Counted from the stretch's first letter, positions 32,323-41,374 are shown. The stretch is 64,000 nt of DNA from Phycicoccus sp. Root101 (GCF_001426245.1 NZ_LMCM01000001.1:684625-748624); one strand, 5' to 3'. Program-made: numbers and translations. The notes: a model not told the origin generated them from the sequence alone.

Positions 32323-32937
32323 GGCGCTGCCACTGACGAAGGCCCGGATGCTATCCGCGACCATCTGGACGGCGATCGCGGACAGGAGCAGTCCTGCGAT
32401 GCGCGTGATGAGGACCGTGCCACTGTCCTTGAGCACCCGGTGGACCTGCCCCGCGAACCGGAAGAACAGCCACACGACGAACATCGTGGCCATCAGGCCC
32501 AGCGCCACCGCGACGTACTGGCTGAGGCCGTCGGCACGCTTGACCTGGAGCATCGTGGCGACGATCGCCCCCGGTCCGGCGAGCAGCGGGGTGCCGAGCG
32601 GCACCAGGGCGACGTTCACGCCTGCGTCCGCGTGCTGCTCCTGCTCCGAACCGGTGAGCAGCTGCAGGGCCACGAGGAGCAGCAGCAGGCCACCGGCCCC
32701 CTGCAGCGCCGGCAGCGAGATGTGCAGGTAGGTGAGGATCTGCTGCCCGAACACCGCGAACAGCACGATGACGCCCAGCGCCACGAGCGAGGCGCGACGG
32801 GCGGCGGCGATCTTCTGCTTCTGCGTCAGGGTGCCGGTGAGGGCCAGGAAGATCGGCAGGGCGCCCGGCGGGTCCATGATCACGAGCAGGGTGACGAAGA
32901 CCGAGCCCAGGACCTGCAGGTCGACGATGTCGTTCAC
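32320..32937 (-). CDS. MarC-family integral membrane protein
   Basis: A 205-residue protein with six hydrophobic segments and the MarC motif MDPPGALPIFLALT near residue 21 and a second GTPLLAGPGAI in the middle, the two symmetric halves of the fold. MarC proteins (formerly linked wrongly to multiple antibiotic resistance) have no established substrate. GTG at 32937 overlaps the stop of the PHP gene by 4 bp (GTGA), so the two are co-translated. Confidence 0.88.
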   Translation of the reverse strand: MNDIVDLQVLGSVFVTLLVIMDPPGALPIFLALTGTLTQKQKIAAARRASLVALGVIVLFAVFGQQILTYLHISLPALQGAGGLLLLLVALQLLTGSEQEQHADAGVNVALVPLGTPLLAGPGAIVATMLQVKRADGLSQYVAVALGLMATMFVVWLFFRFAGQVHRVLKDSGTVLITRIAGLLLSAIAVQMVADSIRAFVSGSA

Positions 32938-33785
32938 GGCCTGACCGCCTCGATGTCGCTCCGTGCCTGGTCCTCGATCTCGGCGAGCACCAGGGGGTCC
33001 GTGGTGTTCTCGCCGAGCACGTTCTGCTTGCCGGTGCCGTGGTAGTCGCTCGAGCCGGTCGTGAATAGTCCCAGCTGCGCGGCGAGGTCGACGGCGTGCG
33101 CCTTCTCCCGCGGGGTGTGGTCACGGTGGTCGGCCTCGAGCCCACCCAGCCCGGCCCGGGCCATCGACTCGATGACCTCGTCGCCGACCGTCCAGCCGCG
33201 ACCGTTGGCGAACGGGTGCGCCATGACCGGCACCCCGCCCGCCGCCCGGACGAGCTCGACGGCGCGCACCGGGTCGGGCGCGTAGTGCGAGGCGTAGTAG
33301 CGGCTTCCGTTGCGCAGCAGGTCCTCGAACGCCTCGTCGCGGGTGCGGATCACGCCGCTGTCGACGAGGGCGTCGGCGATGTGCGGCCGGCCCAGGGTGG
33401 CACCGTCACCGGCGAGCCCGCGCACCTGCTCGAGCGTGACCGGTATGCCGTCGGCCGCCATGGCGTGCACCATGCGTGCAACCCGGGTCTCGCGGGAGTC
33501 CTTGGCGTGGGCCAGCTCGGCGCGCAGCTCGGGGTGGTCCGGGTCGACGAGGTAGCCGAGCAGGTGGACGCTGATGCCCCGGTGCTGGCAGCTGATCTCC
33601 ACGCCCCGGACCAGGCCGACCCCGACCTCGAGGGCGGCGTCGACGGCGGCCGGCCACCCGGCATACGTGTCGTGGTCGGTCAGGGCCACCACGTCCAGTC
33701 CGGCCAGTGCGGCCGACCGGACCACGTCGGCGGACGGCTGGGTGCCGTCACTCGCCGAGGAGTGGGTGTGGAGGTCGATGAGCAC
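32934..33785 (-). CDS. PHP-domain phosphoesterase
   Basis: A 283-residue PHP protein: HTHSSASDGT at residues 6-15, LTDHDT, and GVEIS give the metal ligands of the fold, with later GRPHIA, MAHP and SDYHG. This arrangement matches the nucleoside 3',5'-bisphosphate phosphatase/RNase AM (YciV) group, which trims small RNAs or hydrolyses pAp. GTG 33785 has TACCCT 6 nt upstream. It starts the PHP-marC operon. Confidence 0.85.
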   Translation of the reverse strand: MLIDLHTHSSASDGTQPSADVVRSAALAGLDVVALTDHDTYAGWPAAVDAALEVGVGLVRGVEISCQHRGISVHLLGYLVDPDHPELRAELAHAKDSRETRVARMVHAMAADGIPVTLEQVRGLAGDGATLGRPHIADALVDSGVIRTRDEAFEDLLRNGSRYYASHYAPDPVRAVELVRAAGGVPVMAHPFANGRGWTVGDEVIESMARAGLGGLEADHRDHTPREKAHAVDLAAQLGLFTTGSSDYHGTGKQNVLGENTTDPLVLAEIEDQARSDIEAVRP

Positions 33786-33791
33786 GCCCCA

Positions 33792-33797
33792 AGGGTA
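33792..33797 (-). promoter_or_regulatory. -10 box TACCCT, leaderless, for the PHP gene
   Basis: TACCCT is 6 nt before the GTG at 33785 on the minus strand. Confidence 0.6.
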
Positions 33798-33835
33798 GGG
33801 GCAGGCCCGGCGTGTCCTCGCCGCCCTGCGCGCGG

Positions 33836-33861
33836 CAACCTTTCGGACGCTCCTGCCGTAG
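33836..33861 (+). promoter_or_regulatory. ECF-type promoter CAACC-N15-CCGTAG of the first sigma gene
   Basis: CAACC (33836-33840), 15 nt, CCGTAG (33856-33861), 30 nt before the sigma gene ATG. The same pattern with identical spacing precedes the second SigE-family gene, which suggests autoregulation or cross-regulation. Confidence 0.55.
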
Positions 33862-33891
33862 TGCAGGGTGTCGACCACGGGAGGGGTGAGC

Positions 33892-34410
33892 ATGAGCAGG
33901 AGCGACAAGGCGGCACGCGATGCCGCCTTCGCCGACTTCGTGACGCGGTCCACACCGTCCCTGCTGCGCACTGCCTGGCTGCTGACCGGCTCGCACGATG
34001 CCGCCCACGAACTGGTCCAGGGCGCGCTGGTGAAGACCTACGTCGTCTGGTCCAGGGTCCACGAGGACGAGGCCCTCCCCTACGCGCGCAGGATCCTCAT
34101 CAACCACCGCACGGACACGTGGCGCAAGACGAGGGGCGAGCACCCGGTGGCCGAGCCTCCCGAACGCCCCCACCACGACGGAACGACCGCCGACGACCGG
34201 GACCGCGTCGTGCGGATGCTCGCCGCACTGCCCGACCAGCAGCGACGGGTCGTCGTGCTGCGGTACTACAACGACCTGTCGGAGCACGCCGTGGCCGACC
34301 TGCTCGGCATCTCCGTCGGCTCGGTGAAGAGCGCCGCCTCACGAGGACTTGCCACCCTTCGGGCCTCCTACCCCACAAACGAGTCGACCACCGAGGGAAG
34401 CCTGCGATGA
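33892..34410 (+). CDS. SigE-family ECF RNA polymerase sigma factor
   Basis: A 172-residue ECF sigma factor of the actinobacterial SigE-family (TIGR02983 type): region 2 FADFVTRSTPSLLRTAWLLTG and region 4 LPDQQRRVVVLRYYNDLSEHAVADLLGISVGSVKS, seen at about 15-35 and 113-150. GGGAGGGG precedes the ATG. Its stop overlaps the next gene by 4 bp; the next product has a single membrane helix and is a likely anti-sigma partner. An ECF-like promoter lies just upstream. Confidence 0.88.
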   Translation: MSRSDKAARDAAFADFVTRSTPSLLRTAWLLTGSHDAAHELVQGALVKTYVVWSRVHEDEALPYARRILINHRTDTWRKTRGEHPVAEPPERPHHDGTTADDRDRVVRMLAALPDQQRRVVVLRYYNDLSEHAVADLLGISVGSVKSAASRGLATLRASYPTNESTTEGSLR

Positions 34411-35525
34411 CCAGCACCTTCGAGGACCGCGTCCGCGAGGACCTCCACGCGGCTGCCGGCGAGGTCGCCTTCGACCACCTCGACCCGGCCTCGGTGATCG
34501 GGCTCGGTCGGCGCGCCGCGAGACGACGTGGGCTGTCGCGTGCAGCGGCCGCGACCGCCGTGTCGCTCGCGGCCCTGGCGGTCGGGGTGGCGCTCGGCGA
34601 CACCGCGCCGAGGCGGGCCGTCGCGCCCGTGGGCACGGCCACCTCCTCGACACCGTCGACTGCTTCGACAGCCACGGCACGGGTGAATGCGGGCGCGTTC
34701 GGGTCCCGCTCCGAGCTGCGGCCCGCCGGCTCGACCATGGCCTACACGGTCCGCGGCCTCGTCTCGGACGGGCATCGCTTCGCCGCCCTCGAGAACTCCG
34801 TCGAGGGGGTCCCCCGGACGGTGGCCGGGCTTCGCCTCGACCGGCCGGAACTCGCAGACGTGGCGTACACCGACGGGCCGCTCGCGATCCTGGTCACGCA
34901 AGGACCGGTGGACTCGATCCGGATGGGCTCGACGGGGTTCGCGCTCGACCACCTGGGGTCGGCCCCGGTGGCCGGGACCTCCCAGTGGCTGACGGTCGCG
35001 TCGATCCCCGCGTCGTGGACGAAGCCGTGGCAGGACCTGGCGTGGACCACGGGAACGGGGCAGCGAGGCGCCGCCCGGATGCCGGCGTCGTTCACGGCAA
35101 CCATCCCCGCCAAGGGGGGCGGGGCAGGATGGTCCCCCCTTCCGGTGCGCTTCACCGCCCGGCCCACGCCCACCGGCACCGCCCTCGTGGAGGTGGAGAA
35201 GGCGGACTCCCCCACGCTGGGACTGCAGCACCTGGGCCTCCTCACGCTCGACCCGGGTCAGTCACAGGAGTTCGCCCGCGGCGACGGCGGCGCCTACGCC
35301 ACCCTCTACGGGCTCACCCGTTCCAAGCCCGTATCCGTCGCGCCCCGGGGCGACACCGCTGCGCGCTTCGTCGACGGGTGGACCTTCACGACGGTCGAGG
35401 TCACGGGCGGCGTGTGGGCAACGGCGATCCAGCTGACGGGGATGGACGACAGCAGCCCCGACCCCGTCCCCTCCGTCAGCTGGACGGACGGAACCGGGGC
35501 CTCGCACTCTTTCGACCTGCCGTGA
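34407..35525 (+). CDS. Membrane-anchored probable anti-sigma partner, 372 aa
   Basis: A 372-residue protein with a cytoplasmic N-terminus of about 45 residues, one membrane helix (about 46-66, AAAATAVSLAALAVGVALG), a Ser/Thr-rich linker and a large beta-rich exterior domain. There is no zinc-binding HxxxCxxC motif. The topology, and the ATGA overlap with the sigma gene, suggest that it senses outside signals and holds the sigma factor; direct evidence is lacking. A second gene of the same design follows the second sigma factor. Confidence 0.65.
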   Translation: MTSTFEDRVREDLHAAAGEVAFDHLDPASVIGLGRRAARRRGLSRAAAATAVSLAALAVGVALGDTAPRRAVAPVGTATSSTPSTASTATARVNAGAFGSRSELRPAGSTMAYTVRGLVSDGHRFAALENSVEGVPRTVAGLRLDRPELADVAYTDGPLAILVTQGPVDSIRMGSTGFALDHLGSAPVAGTSQWLTVASIPASWTKPWQDLAWTTGTGQRGAARMPASFTATIPAKGGGAGWSPLPVRFTARPTPTGTALVEVEKADSPTLGLQHLGLLTLDPGQSQEFARGDGGAYATLYGLTRSKPVSVAPRGDTAARFVDGWTFTTVEVTGGVWATAIQLTGMDDSSPDPVPSVSWTDGTGASHSFDLP

Positions 35526-35561
35526 GTTCAGGGGGCGTCGCCCCTTCAGCGACGACCCCGC

Positions 35562-35936
35562 TCACTCTGCGACGGGGCGCAGCTCGACGGTCTCCCCGGG
35601 TCCTGCGAACTTCAGCACGACCTCCTCGGCCCGTGCGCGGTCGGCGACGTCGATGAGGAAGAACCCCGCGAAGTGCTCGGTCGTCTCGGCGTAGGGACCT
35701 TCGGTCACCTTGCGCCGGCCACCCTCGAACCGCACCAGGGTCGCCTCCCGCGGATCGCCCAGGGCCTGGCCGCCGACCAGCTCGCCGCGTTCGGACAGGT
35801 CCTGCATGACCGCCTCGAAGTCCGCGTTGAGCCGCTCCCGCTCGGCGGCCGGCATCGCCTGGTGCTCGGCCAGGAAGTCGGCCGTCGGGTGACCCCAGGG
35901 CTGGGGGTTGGAGTGGATGAGGATGACGTACTTCAT
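35562..35936 (-). CDS. YCII-related (DGPF) domain protein
   Basis: A 124-residue dimeric ferredoxin-like protein: MKYVILIHSNPQ, TEGPYAETTEHFAGFFLIDV and a C-terminal VELRPV are typical of YCII-related proteins, where the segment GPFAE-like (here GPYAE) is conserved. Proteins of this family often sit next to ECF sigma factors in actinobacteria, as here. Substrate unknown. It lies on the opposite strand between the two sigma cassettes. Confidence 0.85.
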   Translation of the reverse strand: MKYVILIHSNPQPWGHPTADFLAEHQAMPAAERERLNADFEAVMQDLSERGELVGGQALGDPREATLVRFEGGRRKVTEGPYAETTEHFAGFFLIDVADRARAEEVVLKFAGPGETVELRPVAE

Positions 35937-36055
35937 GTGGGGCTCCCTGTCTGGGTGCTGGTGGCCGTGCGGCCCGGTCACCACCATGACGCCCGGAGCC
36001 CGGCGTGCTCGACATTTCGCTCAGGATCTTTTCCTCGCGGGTCAGGGCCGGGACT

Positions 36056-36081
36056 CAACCAATCAGGCACCCTCTCCGTTG
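36056..36081 (+). promoter_or_regulatory. ECF-type promoter CAACC-N15-CCGTTG of the second sigma gene
   Basis: CAACC (36056-36060), 15 nt, CCGTTG (36076-36081), 40 nt before the ATG at 36122. Spacing is identical to the promoter at 33836-33861. Confidence 0.55.
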
Positions 36082-36121
36082 GAGGGGTGCACGACCGGGC
36101 ACACACCAAGGAGGGGGCGCT

Positions 36122-36616
36122 ATGTCTGGGCAGGACGACGAGGAGTTCGTGGACTTCGTCCGCGGCGCCTCACCACGCCTGCTCAAGACCGTGTGGTTCA
36201 TCTGCGGCGACCCGGTCCAGGCCGAGGAGCTCGTGCAGGCGGCCCTCGAACGCGTCTACGTCCGCTGGGCGCGCATCAGTGAGGGCGATCCGCTGGCCTA
36301 CACCCGTCGGATCCTGCTCAACCTGCACATCGACGACCGCAGGCGCAGCAAGCGCGAGACGGTCGTCGAGGCGATGCCTGAGTCATCCACCCGCGACTCC
36401 GGGCCCGAGGACGCCGACCATGTGGTTCGCCTGCTCGGTCGCCTGCCGCTGCGCGAACGCCAGGTCGTCGTCATGCGGCACTACGCAGGCCTCCCCGAGG
36501 TCGAGGTCGCAGAGCTCCTCGGCATCAGCCTCGGTTCGGTCAAGTCCAGCGCCTCACGCGGGTTGGCCAAGCTGCGTGAATCCCTTGAGCGAGAGGAGAA
36601 CTCCCATGTCCGTTGA
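36122..36616 (+). CDS. Second SigE-family ECF sigma factor
   Basis: A 164-residue ECF sigma factor closely similar in design to the one at 33892: FVDFVRGASPRLLKTVWFICG in region 2 and LPLRERQVVVMRHYAGLPEVEVAELLGISLGSVKSSASRGLAKLRESL in region 4 (short segments of these are the recognisable parts). AAGGAGGGGG lies upstream of the ATG. It overlaps the next gene by 11 bp. The two sigma cassettes probably arose by duplication; similarity in region 4 and promoter suggests overlapping regulons. Confidence 0.88.
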   Translation: MSGQDDEEFVDFVRGASPRLLKTVWFICGDPVQAEELVQAALERVYVRWARISEGDPLAYTRRILLNLHIDDRRRSKRETVVEAMPESSTRDSGPEDADHVVRLLGRLPLRERQVVVMRHYAGLPEVEVAELLGISLGSVKSSASRGLAKLRESLEREENSHVR

Positions 36617-37262
36617 CCTCAACGAGGTTCTGGAAGGCACCAGCGCTCCCCCGATGGGCATCGACCCGTATGCCGTGGTGCATGGCGGCCGTCGCCGCGT
36701 CCGTCGCCGCCGCCTCACCGCCGTCGCCTCCGGCACGGCCGTGGTCGCGGCCATCGGCGTGGCCGCCGCGGTGGCGGACGGCCCCGGCACGGCACCCCTC
36801 ACGCCGGTCGCCTCGGCCCGCACCTCCGCCTCGCCGGACGCCCTGCTCCGCGCGCCGTCCACCCTCGAGTTCACCCAAAGGGGCGCAGACGGGGTCGTGC
36901 GCAGCTACCGGGTCACGGTCAGCCCGGACCGGGGACTCGACCGCAACCAAGCGGTTCTCGAGGTTCTGGAGCCGGGCGGCGGCGCGACCCTCATCGGTGC
37001 CATCGCGATGACCCACCCCGAACGTGGGCCGGTGGCTGGAGAGGACGTGCCCGCCAGGGGCACCACCTGGTCGCTCGACCGGACCGCGTCCGGACACACG
37101 CGCATGAACACCGCACTCCAGGACGGCACCGAATTCTCGGTGCCGTTGCGGCACATCCCCGCCACACCGTTCACCGTCGCCGTGCTCGACGGGCTCAGCA
37201 CCGTGCAGGTGGGCCAGACGATGTCCTCGAGCAACGACAACGGCATCCCGGCCCTGAGGTGA
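36606..37262 (+). CDS. Membrane-anchored probable anti-sigma partner, 218 aa
   Basis: A 218-residue protein with an N-terminal cytoplasmic segment ending in RRRVRRRR, a membrane helix at about 38-57 (TAVASGTAVVAAIGVAAAVA) and an exterior domain of about 150 residues with beta-strand character. No zinc site. It overlaps the upstream sigma gene by 11 bp and has its own SD (GAGAGGAG). Same architecture as the 372-residue partner of the first cassette but shorter, with little obvious sequence identity in the exterior domain. Confidence 0.65.
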   Translation: MSVDLNEVLEGTSAPPMGIDPYAVVHGGRRRVRRRRLTAVASGTAVVAAIGVAAAVADGPGTAPLTPVASARTSASPDALLRAPSTLEFTQRGADGVVRSYRVTVSPDRGLDRNQAVLEVLEPGGGATLIGAIAMTHPERGPVAGEDVPARGTTWSLDRTASGHTRMNTALQDGTEFSVPLRHIPATPFTVAVLDGLSTVQVGQTMSSSNDNGIPALR

Positions 37263-37331
37263 CGGCGCTGTGAGGGAACCCACGCGGCATACCGGTGTCG
37301 CCGTCGGTCCCCGATCGGCAGGATGGCCACC

Positions 37332-37922
37332 ATGCAATTCGGACGCAGCTACGAGGAGTTCGAGGTCGGCGCGGTCTACAAGCACTGGCCCGGCAAGACG
37401 GTGACCGAGTACGACGACCACCTGTTCTGCCTCTTGACCATGAACCACCACCCGCTCCACCTCGACTCGAACTACGCGGAGAACACGACGCAGTTCAAGA
37501 AGAACGTGGTGGTCGGCAACTACATCTACTCGTTGCTGCTCGGCATGTCCGTCCCAGACGTCTCGGGCAAGGCCATCGCCAACCTCGAGGTCGAGTCGCT
37601 GCGCCACGTCGCACCGACGTTCCACGGCGACACGATCTACGGCCAGACCGAGGTCCTGGACAAGTGGGAGAGCAGGTCCAAGGACGACCGCGGAGTGGTC
37701 CACGTCGAGACCAAGGGCTACAACCAGGACGGCACGCTGGTCTGCATCTTCCGCCGCAAGGTCATGGTGCCCAAGGAGAGCTATCTCGCCGCCCGCGGTG
37801 GTGAGCAGCCCGGCCGCCCCGAGCTGGTCGAGCCCGCGCCGACCCCCACCCCCGCGCCGACCCCCACCCCCGCGCCGACCCCCACCCCCGAGCCGGCCCC
37901 CACCCCCGCGCCCGAGGGCTGA
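37332..37922 (+). CDS. MaoC-family hydratase with PT-repeat tail
   Basis: A 196-residue hot-dog protein. The segment FCLLTMNHHPLHLD carries the catalytic Asp/His region of MaoC hydratases, and VVVGNYIYSLLLGMSV follows. The sequence type matches the MaoC protein of Streptomyces crotonyl-CoA carboxylase gene sets, proposed to be mesaconyl-CoA hydratase. The C-terminal 30 residues are a Pro/Thr/Ala repeat made by an 18-bp tandem repeat. ATG 37332 (MQFGRSYEEF) is preferred over 37323 because homologues start there and a CAGGAT box is 7 nt upstream. Confidence 0.82.
   Translation: MQFGRSYEEFEVGAVYKHWPGKTVTEYDDHLFCLLTMNHHPLHLDSNYAENTTQFKKNVVVGNYIYSLLLGMSVPDVSGKAIANLEVESLRHVAPTFHGDTIYGQTEVLDKWESRSKDDRGVVHVETKGYNQDGTLVCIFRRKVMVPKESYLAARGGEQPGRPELVEPAPTPTPAPTPTPAPTPTPEPAPTPAPEG
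37836..37907 (+). repeat. 18-bp minisatellite, four units
   Basis: Three identical 18-bp units (37836-37853, 37854-37871, 37872-37889) and one with two changes (37890-37907). Each unit encodes six residues of the Ala-Pro-Thr-Pro-Thr-Pro type. Copy number changes would stay in frame. Confidence 0.9.
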
Positions 37923-37930
37923 GCCCTCCG

Positions 37931-37995
37931 TCACTCAGTGAGCACCAACTGTCGCAAAGGCCCAGCCTTGCCGACCGTTCGCGCTCACTGAGCGC
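37931..37995. promoter_or_regulatory. Inverted repeat upstream of glpK
   Basis: CTCAGTGAGC (37934-37943) is repeated inverted as GCTCACTGAG (37983-37992), 39 nt apart. Each copy is itself part of a small palindrome (37931-37941 and 37981-37995). It could be an operator pair for the glp operon or a terminator of the MaoC gene; the absence of a T tract favours the former weakly. Confidence 0.35.
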
Positions 37996-38040
37996 GGATC
38001 GGGTCCCGAACAGCCCCCGTCGGGTCGGTCACTGCACCGC

Positions 38041-38046
38041 TAGGGT
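38041..38046 (+). promoter_or_regulatory. -10 box TAGGGT, leaderless, for glpK
   Basis: TAGGGT is 6 nt before the ATG at 38053. Confidence 0.6.
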
Positions 38047-38052
38047 CTGGGC

Positions 38053-39576
38053 ATGGCCGATTTCGTTGGCGCGGTGGACCAGGGGACGACGAGCACACGG
38101 TTCATGGTGTTCGACCACTCGGGGGCCGAGGTGGGCCGCCGTCAGCTCGAGCACGAGCAGATCATGCCGCGCGCCGGGTGGGTCGAGCACAGCCCGCTGG
38201 AGGTCTGGGAACGCACCCAGACCGTGATCGCGTCCGCCCTGGCCCACCTCGACCTGCAGGCCAGTGACCTGTCCGCCCTCGGCATCACCAATCAGCGCGA
38301 GACCACGGTCGTGTGGAACCGCCGCACCGGTCGCCCCCTGTACAACGCGATCGTCTGGCAGGACACCCGCACCGACAAGATCGCCCGGGCGCTCGACCAG
38401 TCGGGGAAGGGCGAGGTCATCCGCGAGCGCGCGGGCATCCCGCCGGCCGCCTACTTCGCCGCGGGCAAGGTCCAGTGGATCCTCGAGAACGTCGACGGCG
38501 CACGCAAGGCGGCCGACGACGGCGACGCGGTCTTCGGCACCATCGACACCTGGCTGCTGTGGAACCTCACTGGCGGCACCGACGGCGGCGTCCACGTCAC
38601 CGACGTGACCAACGCCAGCCGCACCATGCTCATGGACCTGCGGACCCTCGACTGGGACGACGAGCTGCTGTCCTTCTTCGACATCCCGCGCTCGATGCTC
38701 CCCGAGATCCGGCCGAGCTCCGACCCGGCGTTCTACGGCACCACCCGCCCCGGTGGCCCCCTGGGTGGGGAAGTCCCGCTCGCCGGCGACCTCGGTGACC
38801 AGCACGCGGCCACCGTCGGCCAGGTCTGCTTCAGCCCCGGCGAGGCGAAGAACACCTACGGCACCGGCAACTTCATGCTGCTCAACACCGGTGAGGAGAT
38901 CGTCCGCAGCGAGTCCGGGCTGCTGACGACGGTCGCCTACCAGTTCGGCGACGCCAAGCCGGTCTACGCGCTCGAGGGGTCCATCGCCGTCACCGGCTCG
39001 GCCGTCCAGTGGCTGCGCGACCAGCTCGGGATCATCTCCGGGGCCGGCGACGTCGAGCGCCTCGCCCGGTCCGTGCAGGACACCGGCGGCCTCTACTTCG
39101 TCCCTGCCTTCTCCGGCCTGTTCGCGCCCTACTGGCGCCCCGACGCCCGCGGCGCCATCGTCGGCATGTCCCGCTTCAACACCGGGGCCCACCTGGCCCG
39201 GGCCACCCTCGAGGCGATCTGCTACCAGAGCCGCGACGTCGCGGACGCGATGACCAAGGACTCCGGCGTCGAGCTCGAGGTGCTCAAGGTCGACGGCGGC
39301 GTCACCGCCAACGGCCTCTGCATGCAGCTGCAAGCGGACATTCTGGGCGTGCCCGTCTCACGCCCGGTGGTCGCCGAAACCACCGCCCTGGGTGCGGCCT
39401 ACGCTGCAGGTCTGGCCACTGGCTTCTGGTCCGGCACCGAGGAGCTGCGCGCCAACTGGCAGGAGTCCCAGCGATGGTCGCCGACCTGGAGCGACGAGCA
39501 GCGCACCGACGGGTATGCCGGGTGGCGCAAGGCCGTGGAACGCACCCTGGACTGGGTGGACGTCGACGAGGGGTAG
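38053..39576 (+). CDS. glpK: Glycerol kinase
   Basis: A 507-residue FGGY-family kinase: N-terminal [33 protein letters not shown], a YGTGNFML segment and the C-terminal [22 protein letters not shown]. It phosphorylates glycerol to sn-glycerol 3-phosphate using ATP. It is followed 4 bp later by glpD, so the pair forms a glycerol catabolic operon without a visible glpF or glpR. Possible operator sequences lie 60-120 nt upstream. Confidence 0.95.
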   Translation: MADFVGAVDQGTTSTRFMVFDHSGAEVGRRQLEHEQIMPRAGWVEHSPLEVWERTQTVIASALAHLDLQASDLSALGITNQRETTVVWNRRTGRPLYNAIVWQDTRTDKIARALDQSGKGEVIRERAGIPPAAYFAAGKVQWILENVDGARKAADDGDAVFGTIDTWLLWNLTGGTDGGVHVTDVTNASRTMLMDLRTLDWDDELLSFFDIPRSMLPEIRPSSDPAFYGTTRPGGPLGGEVPLAGDLGDQHAATVGQVCFSPGEAKNTYGTGNFMLLNTGEEIVRSESGLLTTVAYQFGDAKPVYALEGSIAVTGSAVQWLRDQLGIISGAGDVERLARSVQDTGGLYFVPAFSGLFAPYWRPDARGAIVGMSRFNTGAHLARATLEAICYQSRDVADAMTKDSGVELEVLKVDGGVTANGLCMQLQADILGVPVSRPVVAETTALGAAYAAGLATGFWSGTEELRANWQESQRWSPTWSDEQRTDGYAGWRKAVERTLDWVDVDEG

Positions 39577-39580
39577 GGCA

Positions 39581-41323
39581 ATGACCACGGTAACCGCCAC
39601 CGGGACGACCGGGAACGCCCGGACCACAGGGCTCTCGCCGCAGTCCCGCCAGCGCGCCATCGAGGCCCTCAAGTCCGGCGAGGAGCTCGAGCTGCTCGTC
39701 ATCGGCGGCGGGGTCGTCGGCAGCGGCACCGCCCTCGACGCCGTGACGCGGGGCCTGTCGACAGGCCTGATCGAGCAGCGCGACTTCGCCAGCGGCACGT
39801 CGTCACGGTCGAGCAAGCTCATCCACGGCGGCCTGCGCTACCTCGAGATGCTCGACTTCGCGCTGGTCCGGGAGGCCCTGCACGAACGCGGCCTGCTGCT
39901 CACCCGCCTCGCGCCGCACCTCGTGCGCCCGGTCCCGTTCCTCTACCCCCTCACCCACCACGGCTGGGAACGCGCCTACGTCGGCTCGGGCATCGCGCTC
40001 TACGACGCGATGGCCATGGCGGCCAGCGGCGGCGCCGGGCTGCCCCACCACCGCCACCTCACCCGCCGCCAGGCGCTGCGGCTCATGCCCAGCCTGCGCA
40101 ACGACGCCCTCACCGGCGCCGTGCAGTACTACGACGCCCAGGTCGACGACGCCCGCCACACGATGGAGCTGGCCCGGACCGCCGCCCACTACGGCGCCCA
40201 CGTCGCCAACCGTGTCGCCGCCATCGGGTTCCTGCGCCAGGGTGAGCGCGTCACCGGGGTCCGGGCGATCGACAAGCTCACCGACGAGGAGTTCGTCATC
40301 AACGCCCGGCAGATCGTCAACGCGACGGGTGTCTGGACCGACGACACCCAGGCGATGGTCGGCGAGCGCGGGCAGTTCCACGTGCGCGCGTCGAAGGGCA
40401 TCCACCTCGTCGTGCCGCGCGACCGCATCCACTCCTCGACCGGCCTGATCCTGCGCACCGAGAAGTCCGTGCTCTTCGTCATCCCGTGGGGCCGGCACTG
40501 GATCATCGGCACCACCGACACCGACTGGGCACTCGACAAGGCGCACCCCGCGGCCACCCGTGCCGACATCGACTACATCCTCGACCACGTCAACCGCGTC
40601 CTCCAGACGCCGCTCACCCACGAGGACGTCGAGGGCGTGTACGCCGGGCTGCGCCCGCTGCTCGCCGGCGAGTCCGAGTCCACGAGCAAGCTGTCCCGCG
40701 AGCACGTGGTGGCCCACAGCGCCCCCGGGCTCGTCGTCGTCGCCGGAGGCAAGTACACGACCTACCGCGTGATGGCCAAGGACGCCGTGGACGAAGCGGC
40801 ACAGGCGATCTCGCGACGAGTCCCCGCGTCCACGACCGACACGGTTCCGCTCGTGGGGGCCGTCGGCTACGCCGCGATCTGGAACCAGCGCCACTCCCTC
40901 GCCGCCGACGCCGGGCTGCACGTCGCCCGCGTGGAGCACCTGCTGCAGCGCTACGGCGTCCTCACCCAGGAGGTCCTCGCCCTCGTCGCCGAGCGCCCGG
41001 AGCTGGGACAACCCCTCGACGGCGCCGAGGACCACCTCCAGGCCGAGGTCGTGTACGCCGCGTCCCACGAGGGAGCGCTCCACCTCACCGACATCCTGAC
41101 CCGCCGCACCCGCATCTCGATCGAGGCCTGGGACCGCGGGGTCTCGGCAGCACCCGTGGCAGCGGCCCTCGTCGCACCCGTGCTCGGCTGGGACGAGGCC
41201 CGCACGCAGGAGGAGATCGCGATCTACCTCGGCCGGGTCGAGGCCGAACGGGTCAGCCAGACCATGCCGGACGACGCCTCCGCCGACGAGGCCCGTCGCA
41301 GCGGGCCGGACAGCACCCTGTAG
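39581..41323 (+). CDS. glpD: Glycerol-3-phosphate dehydrogenase (FAD-dependent)
   Basis: A 580-residue flavoprotein: FAD-binding VIGGGVVGSGTALDAVTRGL near residue 40, SSRSSKLIHGGLRYLE, and TTDTDW, followed by the C-terminal GlpD domain. It oxidises glycerol 3-phosphate to dihydroxyacetone phosphate and passes electrons to quinone at the membrane. The start is 4 bp after the glpK stop; GGGTAGGGCA precedes the ATG, a weak SD. The operon pair completes glycerol use. Confidence 0.95.
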   Translation: MTTVTATGTTGNARTTGLSPQSRQRAIEALKSGEELELLVIGGGVVGSGTALDAVTRGLSTGLIEQRDFASGTSSRSSKLIHGGLRYLEMLDFALVREALHERGLLLTRLAPHLVRPVPFLYPLTHHGWERAYVGSGIALYDAMAMAASGGAGLPHHRHLTRRQALRLMPSLRNDALTGAVQYYDAQVDDARHTMELARTAAHYGAHVANRVAAIGFLRQGERVTGVRAIDKLTDEEFVINARQIVNATGVWTDDTQAMVGERGQFHVRASKGIHLVVPRDRIHSSTGLILRTEKSVLFVIPWGRHWIIGTTDTDWALDKAHPAATRADIDYILDHVNRVLQTPLTHEDVEGVYAGLRPLLAGESESTSKLSREHVVAHSAPGLVVVAGGKYTTYRVMAKDAVDEAAQAISRRVPASTTDTVPLVGAVGYAAIWNQRHSLAADAGLHVARVEHLLQRYGVLTQEVLALVAERPELGQPLDGAEDHLQAEVVYAASHEGALHLTDILTRRTRISIEAWDRGVSAAPVAAALVAPVLGWDEARTQEEIAIYLGRVEAERVSQTMPDDASADEARRSGPDSTL

Positions 41324-41374
41324 CGCGGCCGCGCCAGACGCCCTCTCCAAGGGGCCTGACCTGCGCTTTTGGCT

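Noticed and set aside
37836-37907. The tandem repeats as a CRISPR array
   Set aside because: Units are directly adjacent with no spacers and are translated in frame. No cas genes are present.
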